Assembly (NCBI RefSeq): GCF_029891735.1
Contig: NZ_JANQDH010000032.1
Span: forward strand, 1 to 64,000
Source: Chrysosporum bergii ANA360D
GTDB taxonomy: Bacteria > Cyanobacteriota > Cyanobacteriia > Cyanobacteriales > Nostocaceae
Length of the DNA: 64,000 nt
Direction: 5' to 3'
In this document: positions 35,477 through 44,090 of the stretch, piece after piece
How positions within the stretch are numbered: the stretch's first letter is position 1
Layout of the letters: each line of letters opens with the position of its first letter
The notes under the pieces: generated by a model
Seen by the model: only the letters and a program-made list of their open reading frames with translations
Database searches by the model: none
Told to the model about the DNA's origin: nothing
Program-made: the position numbers and the translations under genes

Positions 35477-37282
35477 TTACTTACTCCGCTCACCATTGCG
35501 CTTTAAATTCCTTTCTGTTAATGATACACTGCCAATGCCTTGTAGAATACCCCGACCAATTAAACCCAAACCCCGACCAACTATTTTTGTCAGCACAAAA
35601 ACAATACCGCTACCTATGATAGATAATAAGGATTGCAACCGTGGTGCGATCGCATCTCTAAATTCTAGTATTAGTGTCACTAATAAAGGAATACCAGAAA
35701 GTTTTGCTAGTTCCTGACCACGGGGGGCGTAAATAGCAGTTTTAGCAATACCCCGCGGTGTAAACACAAATAACTCATAGCTACTTTCAAATATTGCCTT
35801 TGGTTCATTAATATACTTGTTTAAGCGATATTTCCATGACAAATCATTACGGAAACGTTCTATTTCTCGCGTAGAGATTAAGCTGCGGTCGTAATATTTC
35901 TGTTTAATTTCTTCCACATCTGCTAAAGAGTTCAGCAACGGTTGTAATACACTATTCCCCAACTGAATTAATAAATTTTCTAAAATTATTAATGCTTGGG
36001 ACTGGGCTTCAGCAGTCCCAGCACTATAAGCAGTATTATCAACCTGGAAATCTGTCTGAAATACCAAATAAGCCAATAATTCCACCACTAAGGGAATTTT
36101 ATTGATAATTTCCGTTTGTACCCCCCGGTAATTTGGCAGCAGTAGTTTTACAACTTCTATATTTTGGTTATCTAGCCGCACTTGATAGAATTTACCAAAA
36201 AAATCTGTAATTACCTCTTGCCATAAATCATATAGTATGGTATCCTTTAGGCTATCTAAATGATCAATTGTGACTTGAGAAACCCGTAACTCATCCAGTC
36301 TTTGAGTTAGTTTTTGCAGAATTAAATATAGTAACTCTCTTTTTTCATCTTCCCGAAAAATATCAATTTCTAAACATACATCTGTGATATTTTGTAAGGG
36401 GAATTGTAACTTAGTCACACATAATGAAAATAAGTCAGATTGTAGCGATCGGGGACTAAGTAAAGGCGCATTTATTGGTTGTGTTTGTAACTCCAATGTT
36501 GTACCGGTGGCACTTACAGCCGGCATTACAGCAGGTATTACAGGCGGTTGTGGCGCAGTAGCAGGAGACATTGAAGGTTGTTGTTCTTGTTTTCTCTCCT
36601 GGGGTGAAACTAACAACCGACCCAGCAACCAACGAGCTGCTAAAAGTTCTCGTCGGTGTCCAGCCAAAACCGCTCTGTCCATTAATGGCAGTCCAGGGAT
36701 TTGTAATTGGGCTGTCACCTCAGCTAAACTAGCTTCAATATAGCCAACCCCTGACAAATACCAATTTTTCCGCACCCCAGCCAAAGGAAGCCTAGGGGAT
36801 GGAGTGATGGGGATCTGGGTAGTTATATCTCCCCATGGCTGACCGGGAAACCAATAAAAACCACCTCTAGCCACTTCTTCCATAGCAGCCACTAACTGAG
36901 TAGTGGGAGTTCCTTTAGGACAGTAGCCATTCACACCAGCAGCCCGCACAGCTAACAATAATCCTGGTGTTTGCACAGAACTAAGTAAGAACAGTGGTAA
37001 TTGGGGGTATTGAATTTTTAATTGTTGACAGAGTTGTAAGCCTTGTTGCTGACTGACAACCGAGCGACTGTTACCCAACTCTAAAACCACTAAATTAACA
37101 GAGTTGGGGTCTTGTTGAGCCAATGCTGCCAATTTTTGTAAACTTTGTGTATCTGTTTCCGCTTCCCCCACCACTTGAATGTCAGGTATTGCTGACAAAG
37201 CCAACCGCAGCCCTAACCGGAAGATGGGGTCTTGGTCAACTAACAATAGTTTTAGGTGTTTATTTAGGGGTTGATAACTCAT
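35477..37282 (-). CDS. DUF3685 protein with degenerate receiver domain
   Basis: A 601-residue cyanobacterial protein. Residues 1-135 form a NarL-like receiver: acidic pair D16/D18, S101/S102 and K123 are kept, but the phospho-acceptor position reads VVLELG with E68 instead of Asp. Residues about 165-230 hold a predicted helical linker, followed by a Pro/Ala-rich stretch. DUF3685 fills about 270-560 and ends with an apolar segment (about 565-585, LLSIIGSGIVFVLTKIVG) that may contact the membrane. No output DNA-binding domain is visible. Role unknown. Confidence 0.8.
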   Translation of the reverse strand: MSYQPLNKHLKLLLVDQDPIFRLGLRLALSAIPDIQVVGEAETDTQSLQKLAALAQQDPNSVNLVVLELGNSRSVVSQQQGLQLCQQLKIQYPQLPLFLLSSVQTPGLLLAVRAAGVNGYCPKGTPTTQLVAAMEEVARGGFYWFPGQPWGDITTQIPITPSPRLPLAGVRKNWYLSGVGYIEASLAEVTAQLQIPGLPLMDRAVLAGHRRELLAARWLLGRLLVSPQERKQEQQPSMSPATAPQPPVIPAVMPAVSATGTTLELQTQPINAPLLSPRSLQSDLFSLCVTKLQFPLQNITDVCLEIDIFREDEKRELLYLILQKLTQRLDELRVSQVTIDHLDSLKDTILYDLWQEVITDFFGKFYQVRLDNQNIEVVKLLLPNYRGVQTEIINKIPLVVELLAYLVFQTDFQVDNTAYSAGTAEAQSQALIILENLLIQLGNSVLQPLLNSLADVEEIKQKYYDRSLISTREIERFRNDLSWKYRLNKYINEPKAIFESSYELFVFTPRGIAKTAIYAPRGQELAKLSGIPLLVTLILEFRDAIAPRLQSLLSIIGSGIVFVLTKIVGRGLGLIGRGILQGIGSVSLTERNLKRNGERSK

Positions 37283-37452
37283 AGTTTCAACAAATACATC
37301 AATACCGTTATTTCCCGATCAGAAAACAGTTCAGTCCCCGCTTATTATTACATTTTTCCCACCCTATAACATTTATCATATTTACGACACTTTGTATATA
37401 ATTTTTTTGTAACTACATTTTCTCTGAGATAATCAAGTTATTCGAGGTCAAC

Positions 37453-37482
37453 AAAATACTAGATACCAATACATAGTATTTT
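37453..37482. repeat. AT-rich inverted repeat
   Basis: AAAATACTA and TAGTATTTT (9 bp) around a 12-base spacer, between furC and the DUF3685 gene. It could be an operator or part of a terminator for the minus-strand furC transcript; neither is certain. Confidence 0.4.
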
Positions 37483-37555
37483 ATCTTTGAAAAAACCCCG
37501 TACACGTTATTTATTTCCGCCTGTTCCCTGTTGCTCCCTTGAAGTGATTAAAAAC

Positions 37556-38002
37556 TCATGGTTGTACTGGTGAATGGAGATAACCATAAAAATTAATACT
37601 ATATTCAGTAATGTGTACTCCTGTCTTTTCCTCAACTTCACGGATTAACTCCGGTGGTAGTTGTATGTGAACATCCAGAAGTTGATTAGTATCAATACAG
37701 TTGACGTGACTATGGGAATCACTGATATTACCGTACAAACGCCCGTCAAAGCGTTCAATACACTCAATAATCCCCTGACTGGATAACGCATCTAAATTTT
37801 GATAAACAGAAGTGTGACCAATATCTTTACCTTGCTGACTAAGGCGATCATAAATTTCTCTGGCGGAAAGATGCTCCTTAGCTTCCCAAAGCAACTCTAG
37901 GATAAACCGACGCTGGCGACTGACCCGCATACCCAGGAGTTGACACCGATCTAGCGCATCTTCTAAAGAACGAATTGGTTTTGGTGTTGGTTTGTTGTCC
38001 AT
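37556..38002 (-). CDS. furC: Fur family regulator, FurC/PerR-like
   Basis: Metal-dependent transcription repressor of 148 residues. The winged helix is at about 13-90 (LGMRVSRQRRFILELLWEAKE, DIGHTSVYQNLDALSSQG), followed by the metal-binding dimer domain with DSHSHVNCIDT and VHIQLPPELIREVEEKTG. The C-terminal CxxC zinc pairs of classic Fur are absent, as I recall for the Anabaena FurC (PerR) paralog. That protein controls peroxide defence. An AT-rich element at 38083-38099 (TTAAAATTATCATAAAT) between it and the divergent crr6 gene may be its operator. Paralog assignment is moderate; the Fur family call is firm. Confidence 0.85.
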   Translation of the reverse strand: MDNKPTPKPIRSLEDALDRCQLLGMRVSRQRRFILELLWEAKEHLSAREIYDRLSQQGKDIGHTSVYQNLDALSSQGIIECIERFDGRLYGNISDSHSHVNCIDTNQLLDVHIQLPPELIREVEEKTGVHITEYSINFYGYLHSPVQP

Positions 38003-38160
38003 AGTTAAGTTGGTTAACTATTAGGGGTGTTCCCGTTTCAATGTTGACATTTTATCTTAAACAAACTCATTACAACTTTAGCTTAAAATTATCATAAATT
38101 TCCATCTAGAGACGGGTGTAATGTCTGCAAAAAAGTATCGTCACAGAAATACACCAAGAA

Positions 38161-38179
38161 ATTAACCCTAAATTAACCC
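38161..38179 (+). promoter_or_regulatory. Two-unit Pho-box-like element
   Basis: ATTAACCC-TAA-ATTAACCC shows two TTAAC cores exactly 11 bp apart, directly before the CRR6-family start codon. Only two units are present, so it is a weak candidate compared with the two four-unit boxes in this window. Confidence 0.25.
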
Positions 38180-38186
38180 TGTGTAA

Positions 38187-38732
38187 ATGTGGCATCACAT
38201 CCTCAAAGCTGCTACCCTAGATACTCAACTTGCCTTGATGATCCAACAACTAGCCCCGGAATCAATGATCATTACTATCGACAACGATTGCGTTGATAAT
38301 CTGGATATTTCACCTGTTCTTAAGGTGATTGATCCACTACTACAAGAAAACGCGATCGCATCTTATGAACAGCAGTTACGCTTTGATATCAAATATGAGT
38401 TAGAACCAGGCGACATCCGCGAACTTGCCGAGATACCCCAATTAAGGCAGTGGTTTTTACGTTTAGATGCCAAATACCCATGGTTACCATTTTTACTCAA
38501 TTGGACATCGGGGGAATTAGTCCGTTATGCAGCCATGATTATTCCTACGGAATTTAGCCAGAAAAAAGGTATTATTTTTAATGTCGAAGCCTTAGAAATA
38601 TTCCTGATGCACAAAGTGTTTATATTAAACGATTGGCTCAAGCAACAAGGCATCCCCAGTAAATATCGGTTAAAATCCATGGGGGAAATGTTCGGTTATG
38701 AATTAGAAGATCCCTTGTTCGAGAAATTATAG
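38187..38732 (+). CDS. CRR6-family NdhI maturation factor (DUF1817)
   Basis: Homolog of the plant CRR6 protein, needed for maturation of the NdhI subunit and assembly of the NDH-1/photosynthetic complex I arm. The 181 residues contain the conserved YELEPGDIRELAEIPQLRQW, RLDAKYPWLPFLLNWTSGE and YRLKSMGEMFGYELEDPLFE. It is soluble with no signal peptide. The final codons and TAG stop fall within the TATAGCA end of a MITE-like repeat. Confidence 0.82.
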   Translation: MWHHILKAATLDTQLALMIQQLAPESMIITIDNDCVDNLDISPVLKVIDPLLQENAIASYEQQLRFDIKYELEPGDIRELAEIPQLRQWFLRLDAKYPWLPFLLNWTSGELVRYAAMIIPTEFSQKKGIIFNVEALEIFLMHKVFILNDWLKQQGIPSKYRLKSMGEMFGYELEDPLFEKL

Positions 38733-38868
38733 CAAATTTTCACCAAGGGAGGTATATCTTTAGCGGGCAAGACTTGTACTGAGCGCTTAGTAATGAGCGT
38801 AGTCAAAGTATAGTCGAGGTATGCCCGCAATAGTTATGTTTATGAAATACAGATTATTGGATTTAGCA
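38728..38868 (+). mobile_element. MITE-like repeat, copy C, with nested insertion
   Basis: It begins TATAGCAAATTTTCACCAAG, then GGAGGTATATCTTTAG as in copies A and B, and enters a GCGGGCA palindrome. The palindrome is split: after GCGGGCAAGA an extra block of about 46 bp containing ACTGAGCG and AGTCAAAGTATAGTCGAGG intervenes before TGCCCGCAA. The tail TGTTTATGAAATACAGAT is shared with 49645-49662. It shows one repeat inserted in another. Confidence 0.6.
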
Positions 38869-38944
38869 GCACAACAGATTAGTGGATAACACTCCCTTCA
38901 ATTTCACATTAAAACCATATCCGAAAAACTTTATCACTTAATTT

Positions 38945-38985
38945 CTTAACCTCCCCTTAACCTATCCTTAACCTATTCTTAACCT
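38945..38985 (+). promoter_or_regulatory. Pho box (four perfect CTTAACCT units)
   Basis: Four identical octamers CTTAACCT at 38945, 38956, 38967 and 38978 with 3-bp spacers CCC, ATC and ATT: an exact 11-bp period. This is as good a match to the cyanobacterial SphR/PhoB operator as can be expected. It faces the 1433-residue secreted protein gene, with about 560 bp of leader in between. Confidence 0.8.
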
Positions 38986-38989
38986 AAGC

Positions 38990-38995
38990 TATAAA
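38990..38995 (+). promoter_or_regulatory. -10 element of the second Pho-box promoter
   Basis: TATAAA 4 bp downstream of the last Pho unit, with no conventional -35. Transcription would begin near 39001-39003 and give a leader of roughly 550 nt. Confidence 0.5.
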
Positions 38996-39093
38996 ACCCA
39001 GTCATATAAGCACATTCCAGCTATATTAGTCAGTTTAAATAGCCCAAATTCAGACTAAAAAAAATATTGAATAAGGGTAGACAAATCTAGACA

Positions 39094-39195
39094 ATGCAGC
39101 TAGTATATTGTTGGATAGTAAAACCTATAAGGTTAACCGCAAAAAAGGTTTTATATCCTCGTACTCACCCCTTTCAATGGCGCAATAGTAGTTAA
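39094..39195 (+). other. Small unassigned reading frame in the leader
   Basis: A 33-codon frame (starting MQLVYCWIVKPIRL) directly downstream of the Pho-box promoter. It runs into the repeat array at its 3' end. I see no ribosome site of quality and no family match. It could be a leader peptide or chance. Confidence 0.2.
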
Positions 39196-39196
39196 A

Positions 39197-39364
39197 TCCT
39201 GCTTGTTAATAATGAGCGTCTTGTAACACAAGCATCCTGCTTGTTAATGATGAGCGTCTTGTAACACAAGCATCCTGCTTGTTAATAATGAGCGTCTTGT
39301 AACACAAGCATCCTGCTTGTTAATAATGAGCGTCTTGTAACACAAGCATCCTGCTTGTTAATGA
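39197..39364. repeat. Tandem array of 38-bp palindrome-containing units
   Basis: TCCTGCTTGTTAA begins at 39197, 39235, 39273, 39311 and 39349, exactly 38 bp apart: four full units and a partial fifth. They differ only at one or two bases (TAATAATG or TAATGATG). Each unit-to-unit junction holds the hairpin ACAAGCA-TCC-TGCTTGT. Single copies of this palindrome occur near 22337, 62315 and 63123. The array lies in the leader of the large secreted protein gene. Confidence 0.9.
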
Positions 39365-39432
39365 TGTACCTCACTAAGCAGCGAAAACCGCCATATTAAA
39401 AATCGGTTGTCAGGGTTACAGGTTCCGTACAT

Positions 39433-39481
39433 GGGCACAAGCCCTTAAGATTAAATGCCCCATGGGTTTAATCCTTTTTCA
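39433..39481 (+). promoter_or_regulatory. Structured leader with terminator-like hairpin
   Basis: GATTAAA (39449-39455) pairs with TTTAATC (39467-39473), with CCC/GGG pairing inside, and is followed by CTTTTTC: an intrinsic-terminator shape. Upstream GGGC-ACAA-GCCC (39433-39444) forms another hairpin. In an alternative, CATGGGC at 39430-39436 can pair with GCCCCATG at 39457-39464, which would break the terminator. It lies 73 bp before the start codon. Confidence 0.4.
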
Positions 39482-39553
39482 CAGGGCGCAAAATAATCAG
39501 CAATACTCTATCCGTTCAAATAATCAAGTCAAGACTAGGAGTGCAACCTACCA

Positions 39554-42500
39554 ATGGTAACCATGAAACTTTCTCCAGCAACTACAGCAGATCAGATTCC
39601 GTCTCAAGAAGTCCTGTTTATAGACTCCCAAGTTCCCGCAGTGAGTCAACTCCTCAGCGGAGTTAAACCAGGAATAGCCGTCATCCTGATAGATAGTGGT
39701 AAAGATGGGGTAGAACAAATTACCGCAGCACTAGCCCAATATCCTGTAGTTACCACTGTTCACCTAGTCACCCACGGTGCGCCAGGTTGCTTGTATGTGG
39801 GAGACACTCAATTGAGCCTAGATACCCTGCACCGCTACAGTAGTGAACTACAACAGTGGCATATTACTAACCTGCTACTCTACGGCTGTAACGTAGCTGC
39901 AGGAGATGCAGGAGAAGAGTTGATCCAGTACCTAAGTAATATAACTGGTGCTAAAGTAGCAGCATCTAAGAGTTTAACTGGTAGTGCGGCACTAAAGGGG
40001 GATTGGAATTTAGAAGTAACCACCGGGGATATGGACTTATCCCTGGCCTTTACCAGCGATGCCCTGTCTAGTTATGGGGGATTGTTGACTCCCACCTTTG
40101 CCTGGGCACAAAAAGCGGGTGGTGGTTATATGGACTTCGGCAGAAGTATTGCAGTAGATAGTAGTGGCAACGTTTACACCATTGGAAGGTTTGGGGGTAC
40201 AGCCACCTTTGGCAATACCACCCTCACAAGTGCTGGCAGTGATGACATATTTATAGCGAAACAGAATAGCGACGGCACCTTTGCCTGGGCACGAAAAGCT
40301 GGCGGTGGCGGTACCGACACCGCCATGGACATTGCAGTAGATAGTAGTGGCAACATCTACACCACAGGATATTTCCAGGGTACAGCCACCTTTGGCAATA
40401 CCACCCTCACAAGTGCTGGCAATGATGACATATTTATAGCGAAACAGAATAGCGATGGCACCTTTGCCTGGGCACAAAAAATTGGGGGTAGCGGTTACGA
40501 CCTCGCCAGAAGCATTGCAGTAGATGGTAGCGGCAATGTCTACACCACTGGAAGTTTAAATAGTACAGTTACCTTTGGTACTACCACTTACACGCCTGCA
40601 GGCTTTGACGCATTTATAACTAAACATAATAGCGATGGCACCCTGGTTTGGGGACAACTATCGCGCGGTACTGGTACTGAATCTGCCAATAGCATAGCTG
40701 TAGATAGTAGCGGCAACGTCTACACTACTGGGTTTTTCACTGGTGCAGCCACCTTTGGCACCACCACCTTCACTAGTTCGGGTAGTCAAGACACATTCAT
40801 AGCCAAACAGAACAGCGATGGCACCTTTGCCTGGGCACGAAAAGCAGGTGGTAGTGGAGGTGACGATGCTGGCGGTGGCATAGCTGTAGATAATAGCGGC
40901 AACATTTACACCACTGGATATTTCAACGGTAACGCTACCAGCGGTGGTACAGTTACGTTTGGCACTACCACCCTCACCAGTACCAGCAATTGGGAAATAT
41001 TCATAGCTAAACAGAATGGCGACGGCACATTTGCTTGGGCACAAAAAGCGGGTGGTGGTACTGGTCAAGACCAGGCCAGAAGCATAGCCATAGATGCTAG
41101 TGGAAACATTTACACTACTGGATATTTTAATGGTACAGCCACCTTTGGTACCACCACCCTCACCAGTGCGGGCCAGGGTGACATATTCATAGCTAAACAG
41201 AATAGCGATGGCACCTTTGCCTGGGCACAAAAAATGGGGGGTACTGGTTATGACGAAGGTTATGGCATAGCCCTAGGTAGTAGTGGAAACATCTACACCA
41301 CTGGACTTTTGACCGGTCCAGCCACCTTCGGCAACACCACCCTCACCAGTGCGGGCGGTTATGACATCTTTATCGCTAAATTAACAGAACCAATTCTTCC
41401 CACCCTAAGTTTAACCCCCACCACGGATGCAGCAGAGCCAACCACCAACGGCCTTTTCACTCTGACATTAAGCACAGCAGCGGCAGAAAACATCACTGTC
41501 AACTACATCGTCAGTGGTACAGCCACCAACGGAACAGACTATACCACCCTACCCGGTACTATTGTCATCCCCGCAGGTCAAACCAGTGTGACAATTCCCG
41601 TCAACGTCATCGACGACACCATTTACGAACCTACTGAAACAATCACCATAGAACTACAAGCAAACCCCAGTAAATACACTCTATCCACTGGTCAACAGAC
41701 TATAAACCTTACGGATAATAGTGATACCTTAACCAAAGTTGGTAGCGAATTTCGGGTTAACACTTATACTTTGTCATTTCAAAATTACCCATCAGTAACC
41801 GCCCTCGGTGATGGTGGTTTTGTGGTTACTTGGCAATCAAATCAGCAAGATGGCAATGATTATGGAATCTATGGGCAGCGCTACAATGCAGATGGTACTC
41901 CCAATGGCATCGAGTTTCGTATCAATACTTATATTACGGGCGCTCAGACTAAACCATCAATAGCTGCACTCGATAACGGTGGCTTTGTCGTCACCTGGAC
42001 CTCATGGACACAATCCACCTCTAATAATGAAATCTATGGGCAGCGCTACAATGCAGATGGTACTCCCAATGGCATCGAGTTTCGTATCAATAATTACAGC
42101 ACAAATAATCAAGATGAATCATCAGTAACAGCCTTAAAAGACGGTGGTTTTGTAGTCACTTGGACATCAACAGAACAAGATGGGTCTGGTTGGGGAGTTT
42201 ACGCACAGCGCTATAATGCAGATGGCACAAAGAATGGCACTGAGTTTCGCGTCAACACTCACACTACCAGCAATCAGTTTCAATCATCAGTAACAGCCCT
42301 CAGCGACAGTGGCTTTGTAGTCACTTGGACATCAGATGGACAAGACAAACAGGGTGTTCTCCTCGGGGAGGGTTATGGAATCTACGGGCAGCGCTACAAT
42401 GCAGATGGAACTCCCAATGGCACTGAGTTTCTGGTCAACACTCACACTAACAATGCTCAGCAGGAGCCATCTGTAACTGCGCTTACTGACGGTGCATTTA

Positions 42501-43855
42501 TAGTAACTTGGCAATCAACAGGAGGACAAGATGGTTCTTTTACTGGAGTCTACGGGCAGATATTTAAACAGCCTCTAACTAACAAAGCTCCTACAGTAGT
42601 AACCCTCAACAATCAAGCCACAACCTTAGCAGAAAACACCAGCACCACAACCCGCGTTCAAGTAGCAGAGATTGACATTACCGACGATGGACTAGGAACA
42701 AACGCCATCACCTTAACTGGTGACGGTGCAAGTAGTTTTGAAGTAGCTGGAAATATCCTATATCTAAAAGCAGGTACAGTCCTCAACTACGAAGCCAAAG
42801 CCAGTTATAACGTCACAGTCAACGTAGACGACACTACAGTGGGGAATACACCAGACCTAACAACTAACTTCACCCTCACCGTCACTGATGTTAACGAAGC
42901 CCCTACAGCAGTAACTTACAAGGTAAACACCGCCACCACAAGTATCAACGAAGGTGACAGCGGTAGTCAACCGCTCACTTTTACAGTCACTCGTGAAAAC
43001 GCAAGCGGGGAGAGTAGTGTGGGATATGTGTTTATGGGTAATACAACTTATAACAGTGACTACAACAACATACAGATAGGAGGAGTCGCAGGTGGTGTGG
43101 AAGGAGTGATTAACTTTGGCGCGGGTGAAACCAGCAAAACCATCACCCTGGATTTACTGGGAGACACAAGGGTAGAAGCACATGAAACCATTGTTCTCAA
43201 ACTCCGCAGGCCATCCTTAACCAGTCCACAATCGGTCATCAGTGTTGATCAGGCCTCCATTACCGTCAGGAATGATGATGCTCCCATCAGTGGGGAAAAC
43301 CCCACAGGTGATAATGGCAGTAACCTTTTGAGAGGAAATGCGAACAATAACACACTTACTGGCTTGGGAGGTAATGACCGTTTACTAGGATTTGCAGGGA
43401 ATGATACATTAATTGGTGGTCTTGGTGCTGACCTGCTAGATGGTGGCGATGGTGCTGATATCTTTGTCTACCAAAACCTGACGGACTCTCTACTCAACTA
43501 TACAGATAACCTGATTCAATTCGATCAACGAGAGGGCGATCGCTTCCAGTTGACCAATGGTAACCCAGACCCAGTAGGGTTATTCAACGCAGGTAGAATC
43601 AGTACTACAAGCATAGCTGAGGCGGTGAATGCTGCCTATACTGATGCAAATCAAGCCACCCCCGGCGCACAGCCGTTAGGAATTAACTCTGCTGTGTTCT
43701 TTGGTTGGAGAGGGCGACAGTATTTATCCATTAACGACGGTACAGCAGGTTTCCAATCCAATAACGATTTAGTTCTGTACGCACAGAGGTTTACCTTCGC
43801 TGCTGGTGATAACAACGCCGGTACTCTCACTGTGGGTGACTACTTTACCTCCTGA
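39554..43855 (+). CDS. Giant secreted protein: DUF4347, seven SBBP repeats, Calx-beta, RTX repeats
   Basis: A 1433-residue modular protein. DUF4347 occupies about 18-170, with H74 in LVTHG and C112 in LLYGCNVAAG, an arrangement reminiscent of caspase/CHAT-type His-Cys dyads (inference). Seven SBBP-type repeats of about 60 residues (about 183-615, pattern SIAVDSSGNVYTTG) suggest one beta-propeller. A Calx-beta domain (about 618-720), five GGFVVTWTS/YGQRYNADGTPNG repeats (about 725-1010), a cadherin-like segment, a second Calx-beta (about 1130-1245) and RTX calcium repeats (GGNDRLLGFAGNDTLIGG, about 1268-1305) follow. There is no N-terminal signal peptide; the RTX tail implies type I secretion. 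An AGGAG site precedes the ATG. A perfect Pho box lies upstream. The biological role is unknown. Confidence 0.85.
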   Translation: MVTMKLSPATTADQIPSQEVLFIDSQVPAVSQLLSGVKPGIAVILIDSGKDGVEQITAALAQYPVVTTVHLVTHGAPGCLYVGDTQLSLDTLHRYSSELQQWHITNLLLYGCNVAAGDAGEELIQYLSNITGAKVAASKSLTGSAALKGDWNLEVTTGDMDLSLAFTSDALSSYGGLLTPTFAWAQKAGGGYMDFGRSIAVDSSGNVYTIGRFGGTATFGNTTLTSAGSDDIFIAKQNSDGTFAWARKAGGGGTDTAMDIAVDSSGNIYTTGYFQGTATFGNTTLTSAGNDDIFIAKQNSDGTFAWAQKIGGSGYDLARSIAVDGSGNVYTTGSLNSTVTFGTTTYTPAGFDAFITKHNSDGTLVWGQLSRGTGTESANSIAVDSSGNVYTTGFFTGAATFGTTTFTSSGSQDTFIAKQNSDGTFAWARKAGGSGGDDAGGGIAVDNSGNIYTTGYFNGNATSGGTVTFGTTTLTSTSNWEIFIAKQNGDGTFAWAQKAGGGTGQDQARSIAIDASGNIYTTGYFNGTATFGTTTLTSAGQGDIFIAKQNSDGTFAWAQKMGGTGYDEGYGIALGSSGNIYTTGLLTGPATFGNTTLTSAGGYDIFIAKLTEPILPTLSLTPTTDAAEPTTNGLFTLTLSTAAAENITVNYIVSGTATNGTDYTTLPGTIVIPAGQTSVTIPVNVIDDTIYEPTETITIELQANPSKYTLSTGQQTINLTDNSDTLTKVGSEFRVNTYTLSFQNYPSVTALGDGGFVVTWQSNQQDGNDYGIYGQRYNADGTPNGIEFRINTYITGAQTKPSIAALDNGGFVVTWTSWTQSTSNNEIYGQRYNADGTPNGIEFRINNYSTNNQDESSVTALKDGGFVVTWTSTEQDGSGWGVYAQRYNADGTKNGTEFRVNTHTTSNQFQSSVTALSDSGFVVTWTSDGQDKQGVLLGEGYGIYGQRYNADGTPNGTEFLVNTHTNNAQQEPSVTALTDGAFIVTWQSTGGQDGSFTGVYGQIFKQPLTNKAPTVVTLNNQATTLAENTSTTTRVQVAEIDITDDGLGTNAITLTGDGASSFEVAGNILYLKAGTVLNYEAKASYNVTVNVDDTTVGNTPDLTTNFTLTVTDVNEAPTAVTYKVNTATTSINEGDSGSQPLTFTVTRENASGESSVGYVFMGNTTYNSDYNNIQIGGVAGGVEGVINFGAGETSKTITLDLLGDTRVEAHETIVLKLRRPSLTSPQSVISVDQASITVRNDDAPISGENPTGDNGSNLLRGNANNNTLTGLGGNDRLLGFAGNDTLIGGLGADLLDGGDGADIFVYQNLTDSLLNYTDNLIQFDQREGDRFQLTNGNPDPVGLFNAGRISTTSIAEAVNAAYTDANQATPGAQPLGINSAVFFGWRGRQYLSINDGTAGFQSNNDLVLYAQRFTFAAGDNNAGTLTVGDYFTS

Positions 43856-43878
43856 TAGATTTTAACTTCTCATGTCAT

Positions 43879-43898
43879 GTGGGGCTTTTTCGCCCCAC
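43879..43898 (+). terminator. Terminator-like hairpin
   Basis: GTGGGGC-TTTTTC-GCCCCAC, a 7-bp GC-rich stem 24 bp after the stop of the large secreted protein gene. The downstream tract is not T-rich, so efficiency is uncertain. Confidence 0.55.
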
Positions 43899-44035
43899 TA
43901 CCCAAATCTACAAACCACAACCTCAACCACGCCAACAGCATCTTCTGCAAAATTCCCTACCCACCCCTCTGGACTCATAGCCGCAATGTTGGCAAAATAG
44001 GCTGATACTATTGCTTTGATAGATTCTTGTGACAT
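43898..44035 (-). pseudogene. N-terminal fragment of an NTF2/SnoaL-like gene
   Basis: The minus strand opens MSQESIKAIVSAYFANIAAM, then PEGWVGNFAEDAVG, which resembles the first helix and strand of nuclear-transport-factor-2-like (SnoaL) proteins. The similarity stops after about 34 residues and the frame ends at the terminator hairpin. Intact family members have about 130 residues. It is probably a remnant left when the neighbouring region was rearranged. Confidence 0.45.
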
Positions 44036-44090
44036 GATGTAATTTAATTTGAATAATCGCTGACTAATAATAGTAGTGTAGGAGGAAAAC

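Noticed and set aside
39197-39364. CRISPR-like appearance of the 38-bp array
   Set aside because: Units are contiguous, with no variable spacers, and no cas genes are nearby. It is a tandem REP array.
40037-41230. Minus-strand frames of 146 and 190 codons opposite the SBBP repeats
   Set aside because: They share a repeating pattern (CPGKGAIAILF) that is simply the complement of the repeated plus-strand codons.
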